DNA from: Mycobacterium senriense
GTDB taxonomy: Bacteria > Actinomycetota > Actinomycetes > Mycobacteriales > Mycobacteriaceae
Assembly (NCBI RefSeq): GCF_019668465.1
Contig: NZ_AP024828.1
Location: 2,604,001-2,668,000 of the forward strand
Direction of reading: 5' to 3'
DNA: 64,000 nt
Part shown: piece by piece, positions 17,694-25,073 of the stretch
How the letters are laid out: every line of letters starts with the position of its first letter
Position numbering within the stretch: position 1 is the first letter of the stretch
Program-made: the position numbers and the translations under genes
Notes under the pieces: generated by a model
What the model was told of the DNA's origin: nothing
The model's database searches: none
The model's input: only the letters and a program-made list of their open reading frames with translations

Positions 17694-18713
17694 ATGTCTA
17701 TGAAACGTGTCGTCAGCGCGGCCGCGTTGGCCGCTGGGCTGAGTATCTCCGCGGCGACGCTGAACGCAGGGTCGGCCTACTCCGCCCCGCTCGACCCGCC
17801 GCCCCCATGCCCGAATTGCCACGGCGGTGGTGGCGGTGGGGGCAACCCCGGCGGCCCGGGCGGGCAGCCAGGTGGTCAGCCGGGCGGCGGTAACACTGCG
17901 CCGGCGCCGGCGCAGGGCGGGCAGAACAACCCGCCGCAGGGCGGGCACAACAGTCCGCCGGCCCAGGGTGGCCAGACGAACCCGCCGCAGGGTGGCCAGA
18001 ACAACCCGCCGCAGGGTGGCCAGAACAACCCGCCGCAGGGTGGCCAGAACAACCCCCCGCAGGGTGGCCAGAACAATCCCCCGCAGGGTGGCGGGAACAC
18101 CCCGGAGCCCAACCAGCACGGGCAGAACCCGGCCCAGACAGGGCAGAACAACCCGCCGAATGAGCATGGGCAGTACCCGCAGCAGACCGGGCAGAACAAC
18201 CCGCCCAACGAGCATGGGCAAAACCCGCCGGTGCAGGGCGGACAGAACAATGCTCCGGTGAACCAGAACCCGCCGCCGAACAACAGGCCGCGGTACGAGT
18301 CGCTGAATCCGCCGGCCACGCAGCCGCCGCACCCGCCGTACATTCCGCGCCACGACGTGGTCACCGCCAACGCACAGATCGGTGGCCCCGCCGGTCCGGA
18401 CGTCCAATTCAGCATCCCCGGCCGCGGTGCGCCGCCGCCGCCGCGCGAGCGTGGCTACGGCTGGAACGACGGTCCGCCTCCGCACCACCCGCCGCCCGGC
18501 TGGGAGGGTCCGCCTCCTCCGGGGGGCTGGGACGGTCCGCCGCCTCCGGGAGGCTGGAACCGGCCGTGGGATGGACCGCCGCGTGACGTGGATGCCGGAC
18601 GGCGTGACTTCGGGCCGTTCAACTACAACACCTTCACCGTTCTTCCGGTCTTCAACTGGCAGTACGGGGGATGGGGTTACTGGTTCTTCGGCGTGTGGGT
18701 GCCGCTGTACTGA
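17694..18713 (+). CDS. Secreted Pro/Gly/Asn-rich repeat protein
   Basis: The 339-residue protein has a signal peptide (MSMKRVVSAAALAAGLSIS, cleavage near AYSAP) and the motif CPNCHGGGG. Seven QGGQNNPP-type octapeptides follow (about residues 74-130), then TGQNNPPNEHGQ repeats, a PPG/PPR-rich domain and a conserved-looking aromatic tail (PFNYNTFTVLPVFNWQYGGW). The last block recurs at the ends of mycobacterial proline-rich exported proteins. An envelope or surface role is inferred. It starts 35 bases after the LpqH-like gene and may be co-transcribed. A strong hairpin follows. Confidence 0.85.
   Translation: MSMKRVVSAAALAAGLSISAATLNAGSAYSAPLDPPPPCPNCHGGGGGGGNPGGPGGQPGGQPGGGNTAPAPAQGGQNNPPQGGHNSPPAQGGQTNPPQGGQNNPPQGGQNNPPQGGQNNPPQGGQNNPPQGGGNTPEPNQHGQNPAQTGQNNPPNEHGQYPQQTGQNNPPNEHGQNPPVQGGQNNAPVNQNPPPNNRPRYESLNPPATQPPHPPYIPRHDVVTANAQIGGPAGPDVQFSIPGRGAPPPPRERGYGWNDGPPPHHPPPGWEGPPPPGGWDGPPPPGGWNRPWDGPPRDVDAGRRDFGPFNYNTFTVLPVFNWQYGGWGYWFFGVWVPLY
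17913..18083 (+). repeat. Tandem 24-bp repeats encoding QGGQNNPP
   Basis: Seven 24-base units run in frame with one extra alanine codon at 17961-17963. Units four to seven (17988-18083) are nearly identical at DNA level, a state prone to slippage. The encoded unit is QGG(Q/H)(N/T)(N/S)PP. Confidence 0.9.
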
Positions 18714-18726
18714 TCGTTGATCCAGT

Positions 18727-18764
18727 GTCAGCGGGCGCAGCCGTTCCTCGGCGCGCCCGCTGAC
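18727..18764. terminator. Intrinsic-terminator-like hairpin
   Basis: A perfect 12-bp inverted repeat (GTCAGCGGGCGC / GCGCCCGCTGAC, 18727-18738 and 18753-18764) encloses a second GCCG/CGGC stem, so the hairpin is almost fully paired. It begins 14 bases after the stop of the repeat-rich gene. There is no T-run, which is common for mycobacterial terminators. Confidence 0.7.
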
Positions 18765-18824
18765 GCGTCTTCCGCCGCTTTGTCGCGCCCTGCGGCGGGG
18801 TCGCCGGCATGGCAGGCTCCGGGA

Positions 18825-19064
18825 ATGGACGTGAGAGAGAACGTTCGCCGAGCCATCGACGTCATGACGGCTTGGTCGTCCGACGGCGGCCCTGATTTCA
18901 CCTGGAGCCGGCTGGTCGAGAACGTGCTCGACGAGCCCGACGGCGACCTGATGCTGCTGATGGGCTTCGTCAATCTCGCGGGCGAGCTCGGGATCAGACT
19001 CGAGAAGGCCACCGGTCAAGACGTGCGCTCGCACCTGCAGGACATCGCCCGCAAGTACCTCTGA
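18825..19064 (+). CDS. Small hypothetical protein (79 residues)
   Basis: ATG 18825 starts a 79-residue soluble, acidic, mostly helical protein (MDVRENVRRAIDVMTAWSSD to LQDIARKYL). The frame is open upstream to 18717, but that part runs through the terminator hairpin, so this internal ATG is preferred. The composition and codon use are those of a real gene. No family is recognised. It converges on the transglycosylase gene with a 12-base gap. Confidence 0.7.
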   Translation: MDVRENVRRAIDVMTAWSSDGGPDFTWSRLVENVLDEPDGDLMLLMGFVNLAGELGIRLEKATGQDVRSHLQDIARKYL

Positions 19065-19076
19065 GCGCGCACGCGC

Positions 19077-20012
19077 CTACTGCGGGTGGGCGGCCACGTA
19101 CGCGGCGGCCGGGATCGGTGACGCCTCGTCGTAGCCGATGGGCAGCAGCACGTCGCCGGACGTCGTCAGGCAGTAGACATCCCACCGGTAGAACGCGCCG
19201 AACGTCGCGGGATCGGCGGCAATCAGCGCCGCGTACTGGTCGACCGCGCGCACGTATTCGCCCGCGTGGTTGTAGCCGTAGATGGCGTGATCACGGTCGT
19301 TCGCGAAGCCGTTGGAGGCCAGGAAGCGGCCCGCCGCCAGGATGCTGTCGTGGGGCGAATGGATGTCGCCGCCCTGGCCATAGCCGGCGAAGGTCGAGGG
19401 CAGGAACTGCATGGGTCCCTGCGCGCCGGCGGTGCTCGCGCCGACGATGCTGCCGAAGCGGCTTTCGACGAAGTTGATCGCTGCCAGGTAGTTCCAGCTG
19501 ACGCCGGATTCCGCTTCCGCCTGGTGGTAGTAGTTCATCAGCTCGTCGGCCGGTGCCGGCGGCTCGATCCGCCACGCCGGCAAGGTGTCTCGCACCGGGG
19601 TCAACGCGGTGAGTTGGCGACGGGCGTCGACGTTGCGGTCGTAGACATCGACCAGTTCCGGCGGGATGCGCGGGCGCGTGGTCGCGTCCCATTCGGGGTG
19701 GCGTCCGATGACGCGGTAGGCCGCCTGCTCGCGATGCGCCGCCGCCGTCAACGCGGGCTCGGCTGTCCCCGGATCGCGCAGCGCCCGCTCGTCGGCGACG
19801 AGGTCGTCGGCCAGCTGCGCGGGATCCGACGCCAACCGCGGCTGCGCGCCAGCGGGCGTTCCCGCGTCGGCGGGCACCATGCGTGTCGTCGGCGCGGCGA
19901 CGCCTGCGGACCTGGTCGGGGCTGTTGCGGCCGTCGGGTGCGGCGCCGAACACCCGACGAGCGCGAACACGATCGTGCCGACGAGTGGCGCCGCGCGCCG
20001 GTCACGGCTCAC
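19077..20012 (-). CDS. Lytic transglycosylase-like lipoprotein
   Basis: From GTG 20012 the product is 311 residues with a lipoprotein signal (MSRDRRAAPLVGTIVFALVGC, lipobox LVGC). The catalytic domain is SLT/LT-like: YYHQAEAESGVSWNYLAAIN, then ESRFG with the catalytic glutamate, GPMQFLPSTFAGYG and AIYGYNHAGEYV. It should cleave peptidoglycan glycan strands to anhydromuropeptides at the outer membrane face. The open frame extends to 20084, but that start would put 24 residues before the signal peptide. It is divergent from a DUF732 protein. Confidence 0.88.
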   Translation of the reverse strand: MSRDRRAAPLVGTIVFALVGCSAPHPTAATAPTRSAGVAAPTTRMVPADAGTPAGAQPRLASDPAQLADDLVADERALRDPGTAEPALTAAAHREQAAYRVIGRHPEWDATTRPRIPPELVDVYDRNVDARRQLTALTPVRDTLPAWRIEPPAPADELMNYYHQAEAESGVSWNYLAAINFVESRFGSIVGASTAGAQGPMQFLPSTFAGYGQGGDIHSPHDSILAAGRFLASNGFANDRDHAIYGYNHAGEYVRAVDQYAALIAADPATFGAFYRWDVYCLTTSGDVLLPIGYDEASPIPAAAYVAAHPQ

Positions 20013-20167
20013 GGCGATCACGTCCGTCCATTGCCTCGAATCCCCCCAGCTCCGGTTGGTTGGCTCATCGCGAGTCTGTCGCATCGGACCGGGTTACTTC
20101 AATGTGGTGACGATCTTTTATGCACCGGCAGTTGTGACAATCGCTTGGTGCTCCCAAACTGATTGAT

Positions 20168-20959
20168 ATGCGCGACCGCGAGAAAATCGACTCGGAGTTG
20201 CGGCTCATCGCGCTGCGGCGCCAAGCGATCCGCGAGCAGGGCGGTCGGCCGTCGTCCCTGGAGGCCGATGCGCTGCTCGACGAGATCCTGGCCCACGGCG
20301 CGGGGCGGTCCGAGTCGGGCGCGTTCGATGACTGGGAGACCGACGTTGCGGCCGCCGCCCCGTCGCGCGACGGGAACACCGCTGTCATCGCGTCTCGGCG
20401 CCGGAAGGTGGCCGCGCTACGCCGGCTGGGTCTGCTCGCGGCGTTACCGCTGTCTCTGGTGGCAGTGGTCTCCGCGGTGGTGGTGATGTTCGCGCTCCAC
20501 CGCAACGATTCGTCGGCGCAACCGGAGGACCCCCCGCCGCCCTCGGCAGCCCCCTCGACACCGGTCGCGCCGAAGGCGTCCGCCCCGCCAGTCAACGTCG
20601 CCGACTCGGCCTTCGTCGGAGCGTTGAAGCAGGAGGGCGTGCCGGTTCCCAGCCAGGAATACGTGACGAACCAAGGGCACGCGGTCTGCGACTTCCTCGC
20701 GCACCAACCGAATTTCGCCGACGCCGTCGGGTTCGTGCAGCGGAACTCGATCTGGGACGCCAATCAAAGCACCGCCGTCACGGCGGGCGCCATCGTCGCG
20801 TACTGCCCTCAGTCGCGTCCCGCGGCGTCGAACCAGATCTCACAGTCCGATCAGAACGCGTTGTCCGACTTGCAGGACATCGAACGGAATCTGCAAGGCA
20901 TCCAAGGGAAACTGCACGACATCCAAGGCGGCCTGGACGGCATACCGGGCCACCCCTGA
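20168..20959 (+). CDS. Membrane protein with DUF732 domain
   Basis: This 263-residue protein has a charged cytoplasmic part (1-80), one membrane helix (about 87-110), a proline/serine linker (115-142) and a DUF732 domain (about 145-220). The DUF732 segment has its two conserved cysteines in HAVCDFL and IVAYCP. It ends with an unusual amphipathic repeat (LSDLQDIERNLQGIQGKL, then HDIQGGLDGI). DUF732 is an actinobacterial exported domain of unknown function. The gene converges on the rbpA-like gene with only four bases between stops. Confidence 0.85.
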   Translation: MRDREKIDSELRLIALRRQAIREQGGRPSSLEADALLDEILAHGAGRSESGAFDDWETDVAAAAPSRDGNTAVIASRRRKVAALRRLGLLAALPLSLVAVVSAVVVMFALHRNDSSAQPEDPPPPSAAPSTPVAPKASAPPVNVADSAFVGALKQEGVPVPSQEYVTNQGHAVCDFLAHQPNFADAVGFVQRNSIWDANQSTAVTAGAIVAYCPQSRPAASNQISQSDQNALSDLQDIERNLQGIQGKLHDIQGGLDGIPGHP

Positions 20960-20963
20960 CGAA

Positions 20964-21305
20964 CTAGCCGCCGTGGCGGCGCGAGTTGATGATCTCGAGA
21001 CGTTCTTTGAGCAGTTTCTCGAGTTCCTCGATCGAGCGACGTTCCCGCAGCATGTCCCAGTGGGTGCGCGGCACCTTGCCCTTCTTGGGTTCGGCCAGGC
21101 CACTGCCATCGACCAGGGTGCCCTCCATGCCGTTGCGGCACAGCCAGGCGCCGGGGATCTCGGCGTCGTCGGCGAAGGGGATGTCGAACTCCTCGCCGTT
21201 CTCGGTCCGATACCGCGCGATCTGGCGTGGCGCCAGGTCGTGGTTGCGCTCGGTCTCGTAGCTCACGGACCCGAGGCGACTGCCTCGCATGACGCGATCA
21301 GCCAT
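20964..21305 (-). CDS. rbpA: RbpA-family RNA polymerase-binding protein (probable second copy)
   Basis: The 113-residue protein is an RbpA: N-terminal tail (1-25), core domain (26-70, NHDLAPRQIARYRTENGEEF and PGAWLCRNGMEGT), basic linker EPKKGK and sigma-interaction domain RTHWDMLRERRSIEELEKL, including the RR pair (89-90) that contacts sigma. RbpA stabilises the open complex with SigA/SigB. It has about two dozen differences from M. tuberculosis RbpA as I remember it, and is not beside ppm1 (Rv2051c) as the usual gene is. ATG 21305 or 21308 follows GGGAG. Its start overlaps the end of the 74-residue upstream gene. Confidence 0.9.
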   Translation of the reverse strand: MADRVMRGSRLGSVSYETERNHDLAPRQIARYRTENGEEFDIPFADDAEIPGAWLCRNGMEGTLVDGSGLAEPKKGKVPRTHWDMLRERRSIEELEKLLKERLEIINSRRHGG

Positions 21306-21522
21306 CATCAACGCTCCCGCTGACGTCCCCGTGATCGGCAGTGTCGCGCATCCGGCCGGACAATCGAAGAAAATCGTGCTCGCCCACCCCGTCGGGCACG
21401 GTGTAGGCGAGCTGCCGTAACTCGACGGAGTAGTCGCGCAACTCTTGGCGGAGTTCGGCCTCGATGGCGGGCATCAAGCCTGGAGATTCTGCAGAAATGA
21501 TTCTGGATCTGTGGTCGAGCAT
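21298..21522 (-). CDS. Small hypothetical protein coupled to the rbpA-like gene
   Basis: ATG 21522 with GAGGG eight bases upstream opens a 74-residue frame (MLDHRSRIISAESPGL to SGSVDDG). Its stop lies eight bases inside the rbpA-like gene, so translation is probably coupled. It looks mostly helical, with heptad-like leucines in IEAELRQELRDYSVELRQL, and has no membrane segment. I know no family. A role in transcription control is only inferred from its partner. Confidence 0.65.
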   Translation of the reverse strand: MLDHRSRIISAESPGLMPAIEAELRQELRDYSVELRQLAYTVPDGVGEHDFLRLSGRMRDTADHGDVSGSVDDG

Positions 21523-22223
21523 TGCGGCACCCTCGGGATCTAGCACCCGGGTGCGATGAGGGCGCAATGGTTGTTCCGACCAGTTTGTCTTCAACGGCAG
21601 CACAAAACGCGGACCCAAGTCATCATCGCTGCCTTGACCGGTGTGTTCACCCTACCCCTTCTACGTGTCCCCGCGGCGCGGACGACACCATCGCCGCGGC
21701 CGAATGTTGACTGATCGCCTTGGTCTTGTCCAACTTTCGGGCTGACACGGGCGAGGCCCAGGACGATGGATCGAAGGCAGCGGCGACCACTTCGCAGAAG
21801 GTTGTGACACGCTCGCGACACCGAGCCACGCGGCAACACGTTCGCGCCTGTCAGCAAGTTTGCCAAGCTGAAGAACCGTCGGGACTGAAATGCAGAGCCC
21901 CCTGTCAGGATTGAACCCGCCTGACAGGCCAGCGGCGGAGGGTGGAAACCCTTGCTAACAGCAAGAGTTCGTCACTAGAGATGACTCGAGATGTCTGTGT
22001 AACCGTGGGGAAATTGTGGGCAATTTGCACCCACCCGATCGCAGGTACAGCCAAATGCTCTCCGACTGTGGCTCGGCCAATCGGCGGGCTGAACGGTAAC
22101 GTCGACTTTGTGCAGCGAGTGCTCGATATCGACCTTGACTTCTTCGTGACGCCGCTGTCCATTGGCAGCGATTGATCATGTGAAGACGATGACTGTGGCC
22201 GATGAGTCGGAGAGGCTGGGCAA
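21523..22223. other. Gene-poor stretch containing the left island boundary
   Basis: Apart from the 24-bp repeat at 21893-21916 I see no supported gene in these 700 bases. Short frames on both strands lack recognisable protein features. G+C falls to about 50-58% in 21961-22140, well under the surrounding genes. The promoter of the 74-residue/rbpA-like pair should lie in 21523-21620. Confidence 0.6.
21893..21916. repeat. Left direct repeat (attL/attR-like copy of tRNA-Thr 3' end)
   Basis: Twenty-four bases identical to 24971-24994. The 9-bp arm CCTGTCAGG inside it pairs with CCTGACAGG at 21919-21927, making a hairpin that mimics the T-arm. The rest of the tRNA is absent here. Confidence 0.8.
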
Positions 22224-22511
22224 ATGACGGACACAGGCCTGGCGACGCTTGCCTTGCTCTGCCCACGGGGGCATGTTGCGGCGACGCTGATCAGGCAAGC
22301 AGCGCATCAGCCAACCGAAATCTCACGGCCCGACGCGGCACGGGAACGCTGGCCGAGGGAGCGCGACGACGACTACACGCGAATGCACTGCCAGGAGTGC
22401 AGCCCTCCCGAGTGGCTCTCCGGATCAACCGCAGCCATCCGGGAGAAGGTTAACGAGCTGATCAGCGACGAGTCGGAGTTCCAGGGGAGCTTCACGCTGT
22501 CGTTCTCCTGA
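22224..22511 (+). CDS. Hypothetical protein, possible Zn-binding
   Basis: ATG 22224, preceded by GGAGAGG at a normal distance, opens a 95-residue frame. Cysteine-histidine pairs (LLCPRGH near residue 12, MHCQECS near 56) could bind a metal, and the C-terminal part (IREKVNELISDESEF) is helical. I do not recognise the family. It is the first gene inside the candidate island, and the flanking non-coding DNA is lower in G+C than the chromosome around it. Confidence 0.6.
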   Translation: MTDTGLATLALLCPRGHVAATLIRQAAHQPTEISRPDAARERWPRERDDDYTRMHCQECSPPEWLSGSTAAIREKVNELISDESEFQGSFTLSFS

Positions 22512-22799
22512 GCCCAGTAACAGCACAGCCAACGGGACGATCCTCGGTTGCCGTTTTTGGTGCCGCACCAATTTGAAACGCTGCACCGGCGGCACGGTAT
22601 GACACATGTGGCCACGCAGGGACCAGGCGGGAACGTTGAGCGCCTAAATCTGGCCGCTTACTTTCTTGCAAACGACAGGAAGGAGGATTCAACAGTCGAA
22701 CTGATCCTGGTCGTACCGTCGAACCGGCCACCAGCTGCGAAATCACATCAATCGTGATCCCTTCAGAATGCGCGGACTTCAGGCCTAAACTTTTTTGCC
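22512..22799. other. Intergenic stretch without a convincing gene
   Basis: About 290 bases, lower in G+C than the flanking chromosome. A 69-codon frame (22548-22757) and longer minus-strand frames exist but show no domain, ribosome site or coding bias I can support. A run of six T just before 22797 precedes the next gene. Confidence 0.5.
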
Positions 22800-23063
22800 A
22801 TGGCACCCGAACCAGAGGCACTCCCCGACTTCTCGCCGTTCCACAAGATGAGAGAGATCGAGCTCGACCCTGAATCCGTCGTGGGCAAGGAGCTCCGCAA
22901 CCGGTTCGCCCAGTTCGATCAGTCCTTTACCGGAAAGAACCCTCTCTGGGCCGCCGTCGTGAAACTCATCGGCCTCACTGCTATGTGCGCGAAGGGCGTC
23001 ATCGACCTCGAAAAAGAGGTGATCGAGCTGAGGCGCGAAGTGAGATCCCGCCGAGCCACATGA
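22800..23063 (+). CDS. Hypothetical protein (87 residues)
   Basis: ATG 22800 opens an 87-residue frame with a charged N-terminus (MAPEPEALPDFSPFHKM), a short hydrophobic stretch (LWAAVVKLIGLTAMCAKGVI) and a charged coiled-coil-like tail (DLEKEVIELRREVRSRR). No strong ribosome site is visible upstream. It could be a small membrane-associated or coiled-coil protein. No family recognised. Located inside the candidate island. Confidence 0.55.
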   Translation: MAPEPEALPDFSPFHKMREIELDPESVVGKELRNRFAQFDQSFTGKNPLWAAVVKLIGLTAMCAKGVIDLEKEVIELRREVRSRRAT

Positions 23064-23146
23064 TCGTTGGCAGCCGAGCCGTCGCGCTGGACGGTTGCCT
23101 CAAAGATCACGCATAGCCTCTGGGGTTCGCCTGCGATGATGGATGG

Positions 23147-23647
23147 ATGGCCGATCGCGATCGCGACGAGTCCGGCAGACCACGAAGCAGGCGCCCGCGC
23201 GACTCTCTGGGCCGCCCGCTTCCGCCAGGGGGTGAAGGCGTTGCACGCATCCCGGACGACTTGGAGCTGCCGCCGGTCGAAACCCTCGCCTACGCCCAGG
23301 ATCTGCTGGACCGCGGACTAGCCTTCAACGCCCACGAGGTGCTTGAGGCCGCATGGAAGAATGGGCCGGACGAAGAGCGCACGCTCTGGCAAGGACTGGC
23401 TCAGCTCGCGGTCGGCATCACCCACGTCCAACGCGGCAACGTCAAAGGCGCGATCACGGTGCTTCGTCGTGCGGCGGGCCGCCTTTCGCACGATGACGTG
23501 CCGGCGCCGTACGCCATCGACACCGAGGGTTTGGCCGGCTTTGCTGATGTGCTGATCAACTACCTTGCTGATGGCGCCGAGATCACAGCGGAATTCCTGC
23601 GACCTCGTCTGCTTTTGTCGTCCGACCCGACGAGCCAGCGTCGCTAA
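23147..23647 (+). CDS. DUF309 family protein
   Basis: The 166-residue frame has a basic, low-complexity start (about 1-40), so a later start is possible, followed by a clear DUF309 helical domain. This carries AYAQDLLDRGLAFNAHEVLE with the family's H-E-x-x-E, then LWQGLAQLAVGITHVQRGN and KGAITVLRRAAGRL. DUF309 proteins are small, all-helical and of unknown function, sometimes with a metal-like histidine/glutamate site. It lies in the candidate island, upstream of the methyltransferase. Confidence 0.85.
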   Translation: MADRDRDESGRPRSRRPRDSLGRPLPPGGEGVARIPDDLELPPVETLAYAQDLLDRGLAFNAHEVLEAAWKNGPDEERTLWQGLAQLAVGITHVQRGNVKGAITVLRRAAGRLSHDDVPAPYAIDTEGLAGFADVLINYLADGAEITAEFLRPRLLLSSDPTSQRR

Positions 23648-23814
23648 GCCGTCCGGCCGACACCTCCGTCGCATCGGAAGGCAAGGTCCAGCTCCCCTCG
23701 GCTGCGAGCCTTCGCCTCCAATGCCTGGGCTGGATGCCCCTTGATGGGTTGTGCTACGGCGTAACCTCGGCGGTGGGGCACAGTCCTCCTGGGCCCAGAA
23801 GGGCGCACAAGATT

Positions 23815-24681
23815 ATGGCCAGCAACTTGACGCCGCACTTCGCGAATGTGCAGGCGCACTACGACTTGTCGGACGACTTCTTCCGTCTGTTTCTGGACCC
23901 GACTCAGACCTACAGTTGCGCATTCTTCGAACGCGACGACATGACGCTGGAAGAGGCCCAGATCGCCAAAATCGACCTGGCGCTTGGCAAGCTGGGACTG
24001 CAGCCGGGCATGAAGCTGCTCGATATTGGCTGCGGCTGGGGCGCGACCATGCGGCGGGCGATCGACACGTACGACGTGAACGTCGTCGGCCTGACGTTGT
24101 CGAAAAACCAGACCGCCCATGTACAGAGATTGTTCGACGAGATCGACAGCCCCCGCAGCAAGCGGGTGTTACTGAACGGCTGGGAACAGTTCGACGAGCC
24201 CGTCGACCGGATCGTGTCGATCGGTGCGTTCGAGCACTTTGGCCCTGACCGGTATGACGACTTCTTCTCGCTGGCCCACAAAATCCTGCCCACCGACGGC
24301 GGCGTGATGCTGCTGCACACCATCACCAGCTTGACGGCACAGCAAATGTTCGATTGCGGCTTGCCGATTACAGCCGAGCTCGTCCGGTTCTTCAAGTTCA
24401 TCTTGACCGAGATCTTCCCGGGCGGCGCGACGCCGTCGATCGAAATGGTGGAGGAGCATTTTGTGAAGGCGGGTTTCACGTTGACTCGCCGCCAGTCGCT
24501 GCAGCCTCATTACGCCAGGACTCTCGACCTATGGGCAGGGGCGCTCGAGGCGCACAAGGACGAGGCGATCGCAATTCAGTCCCACGAGATGTACGAGCGC
24601 TACATGAAGTACCTGACCGGCTGCGCCGATTTGTTCCGGGTCGGCTACATCGACGTCAACCAGTTCACCCTGGAGAAGTAG
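23815..24681 (+). CDS. Mycolic acid cyclopropane synthase/methyltransferase
   Basis: From ATG 23815 the enzyme has 288 residues, normal for the CmaA/PcaA/MmaA/UmaA family. It shows YDLSDDFFRLFLDPTQTYSC, the SAM site LLDIGCGWG (about 66-74), GLTLSKNQ, DRIVSIGAFEHFG, FILTEIFPGG and the family's end Y-M-K-Y-L-T-G-C-A-D-L-F. Such enzymes transfer a methyl group from SAM to double bonds of meromycolate chains, giving cyclopropane or methyl branches. The tail is closer to UmaA/PcaA than to CmaA2, but product type cannot be predicted. The open frame upstream (23734) lacks family homology. Confidence 0.93.
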   Translation: MASNLTPHFANVQAHYDLSDDFFRLFLDPTQTYSCAFFERDDMTLEEAQIAKIDLALGKLGLQPGMKLLDIGCGWGATMRRAIDTYDVNVVGLTLSKNQTAHVQRLFDEIDSPRSKRVLLNGWEQFDEPVDRIVSIGAFEHFGPDRYDDFFSLAHKILPTDGGVMLLHTITSLTAQQMFDCGLPITAELVRFFKFILTEIFPGGATPSIEMVEEHFVKAGFTLTRRQSLQPHYARTLDLWAGALEAHKDEAIAIQSHEMYERYMKYLTGCADLFRVGYIDVNQFTLEK

Positions 24682-24970
24682 GGATTGCCCGAGGCCGAAG
24701 CGCGTGAGCTGGCCGGCTAGATCGCTCCACGGTCTGGTTGTGCAGGTTGCGCATCATGCCCGGGTCGGCGACCAGGCAGTCCGACAACACCACCAGTCCA
24801 GGACAGTGGGCGACATCGGTTTCGTGCAGCTGGCTATTGCGCGCAATCCGGGCCCCAAGTAACAAGCCGCCTCCAGTAGCAGGTCTGACAGCGGCCCGCG
24901 ACCATGCACGCGAATCGAGAGCGCCCCGCCGCCGAAAGCGCCTCTACCAGCACCGACGGGAACTGAAAGA

Positions 24971-24994
24971 CAGAGCCCCCTGTCAGGATTGAAC
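24971..24994. repeat. Right direct repeat, overlapping tRNA-Thr 3' end
   Basis: Identical to 21893-21916. Bases 24974-24994 are the last 21 bases of the tRNA gene on the minus strand (discriminator, acceptor 3' strand and part of the T-arm), and 24971-24973 lie just beyond it. Confidence 0.85.
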
Positions 24995-25045
24995 TGACGA
25001 CCGCTCGCTTACAAGGCGAGTGCTCTACCACTGAGCTAAGGAGGC
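24974..25045 (-). tRNA. tRNA-Thr (anticodon TGT)
   Basis: A complete 72-base cloverleaf: acceptor GCCTCCT/AGGGGGC (one G-U), D-arm GCTC/GAGC, anticodon arm CTCGC-CTTGTAA-GCGAG with anticodon TGT, T-arm GTCAG-TTCAATC-CTGAC, discriminator T. CCA is not encoded. The 3' end is duplicated at 21893. Confidence 0.97.
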
Positions 25046-25073
25046 GGGGTTGAACCGGACCCAGCCTAATCGG

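Larger units (their letters stand above)
21893..24994. mobile_element. Candidate tRNA-Thr-associated genomic island remnant
   Basis: The segment is bounded by identical 24-bp direct repeats. The right copy comprises the last 21 bases of tRNA-Thr plus three bases beyond it, the usual attachment core of tyrosine-recombinase elements. Inside are two unknown genes, a DUF309 gene and a mycolic acid methyltransferase, plus low-GC non-coding DNA. No integrase, excisionase or replication gene is present, so if it was an element it is decayed. Weaker similarity extends about 20 bases left of both repeats, which could instead mean an old local duplication. Confidence 0.55.

Noticed and set aside
17937..18083. 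Possible CRISPR-like array
   Set aside because: The repeats are contiguous, in frame and coding, with no spacers and no cas genes.
21893..21927. Second tRNA gene at the left repeat
   Set aside because: Only the 3' 21 bases of tRNA-Thr are present; no anticodon or D-arm follows, so it is not a functional tRNA.
21905..22234. 109-codon minus-strand frame over the left repeat
   Set aside because: Runs through the repeat hairpin, low-complexity serine-rich, no start signal.
22548..22757. 69-codon plus-strand frame in the island
   Set aside because: No ribosome site or domain, atypical composition; could be a decayed gene but not supportable.
24665..24865. 66-codon minus-strand frame beside the tRNA, with a plausible segment (HETDVAHCPGLVVLSDCLVA)
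   Set aside because: It might be the remnant of a gene broken by integration, but it matches no family I recognise and overlaps the methyltransferase end.
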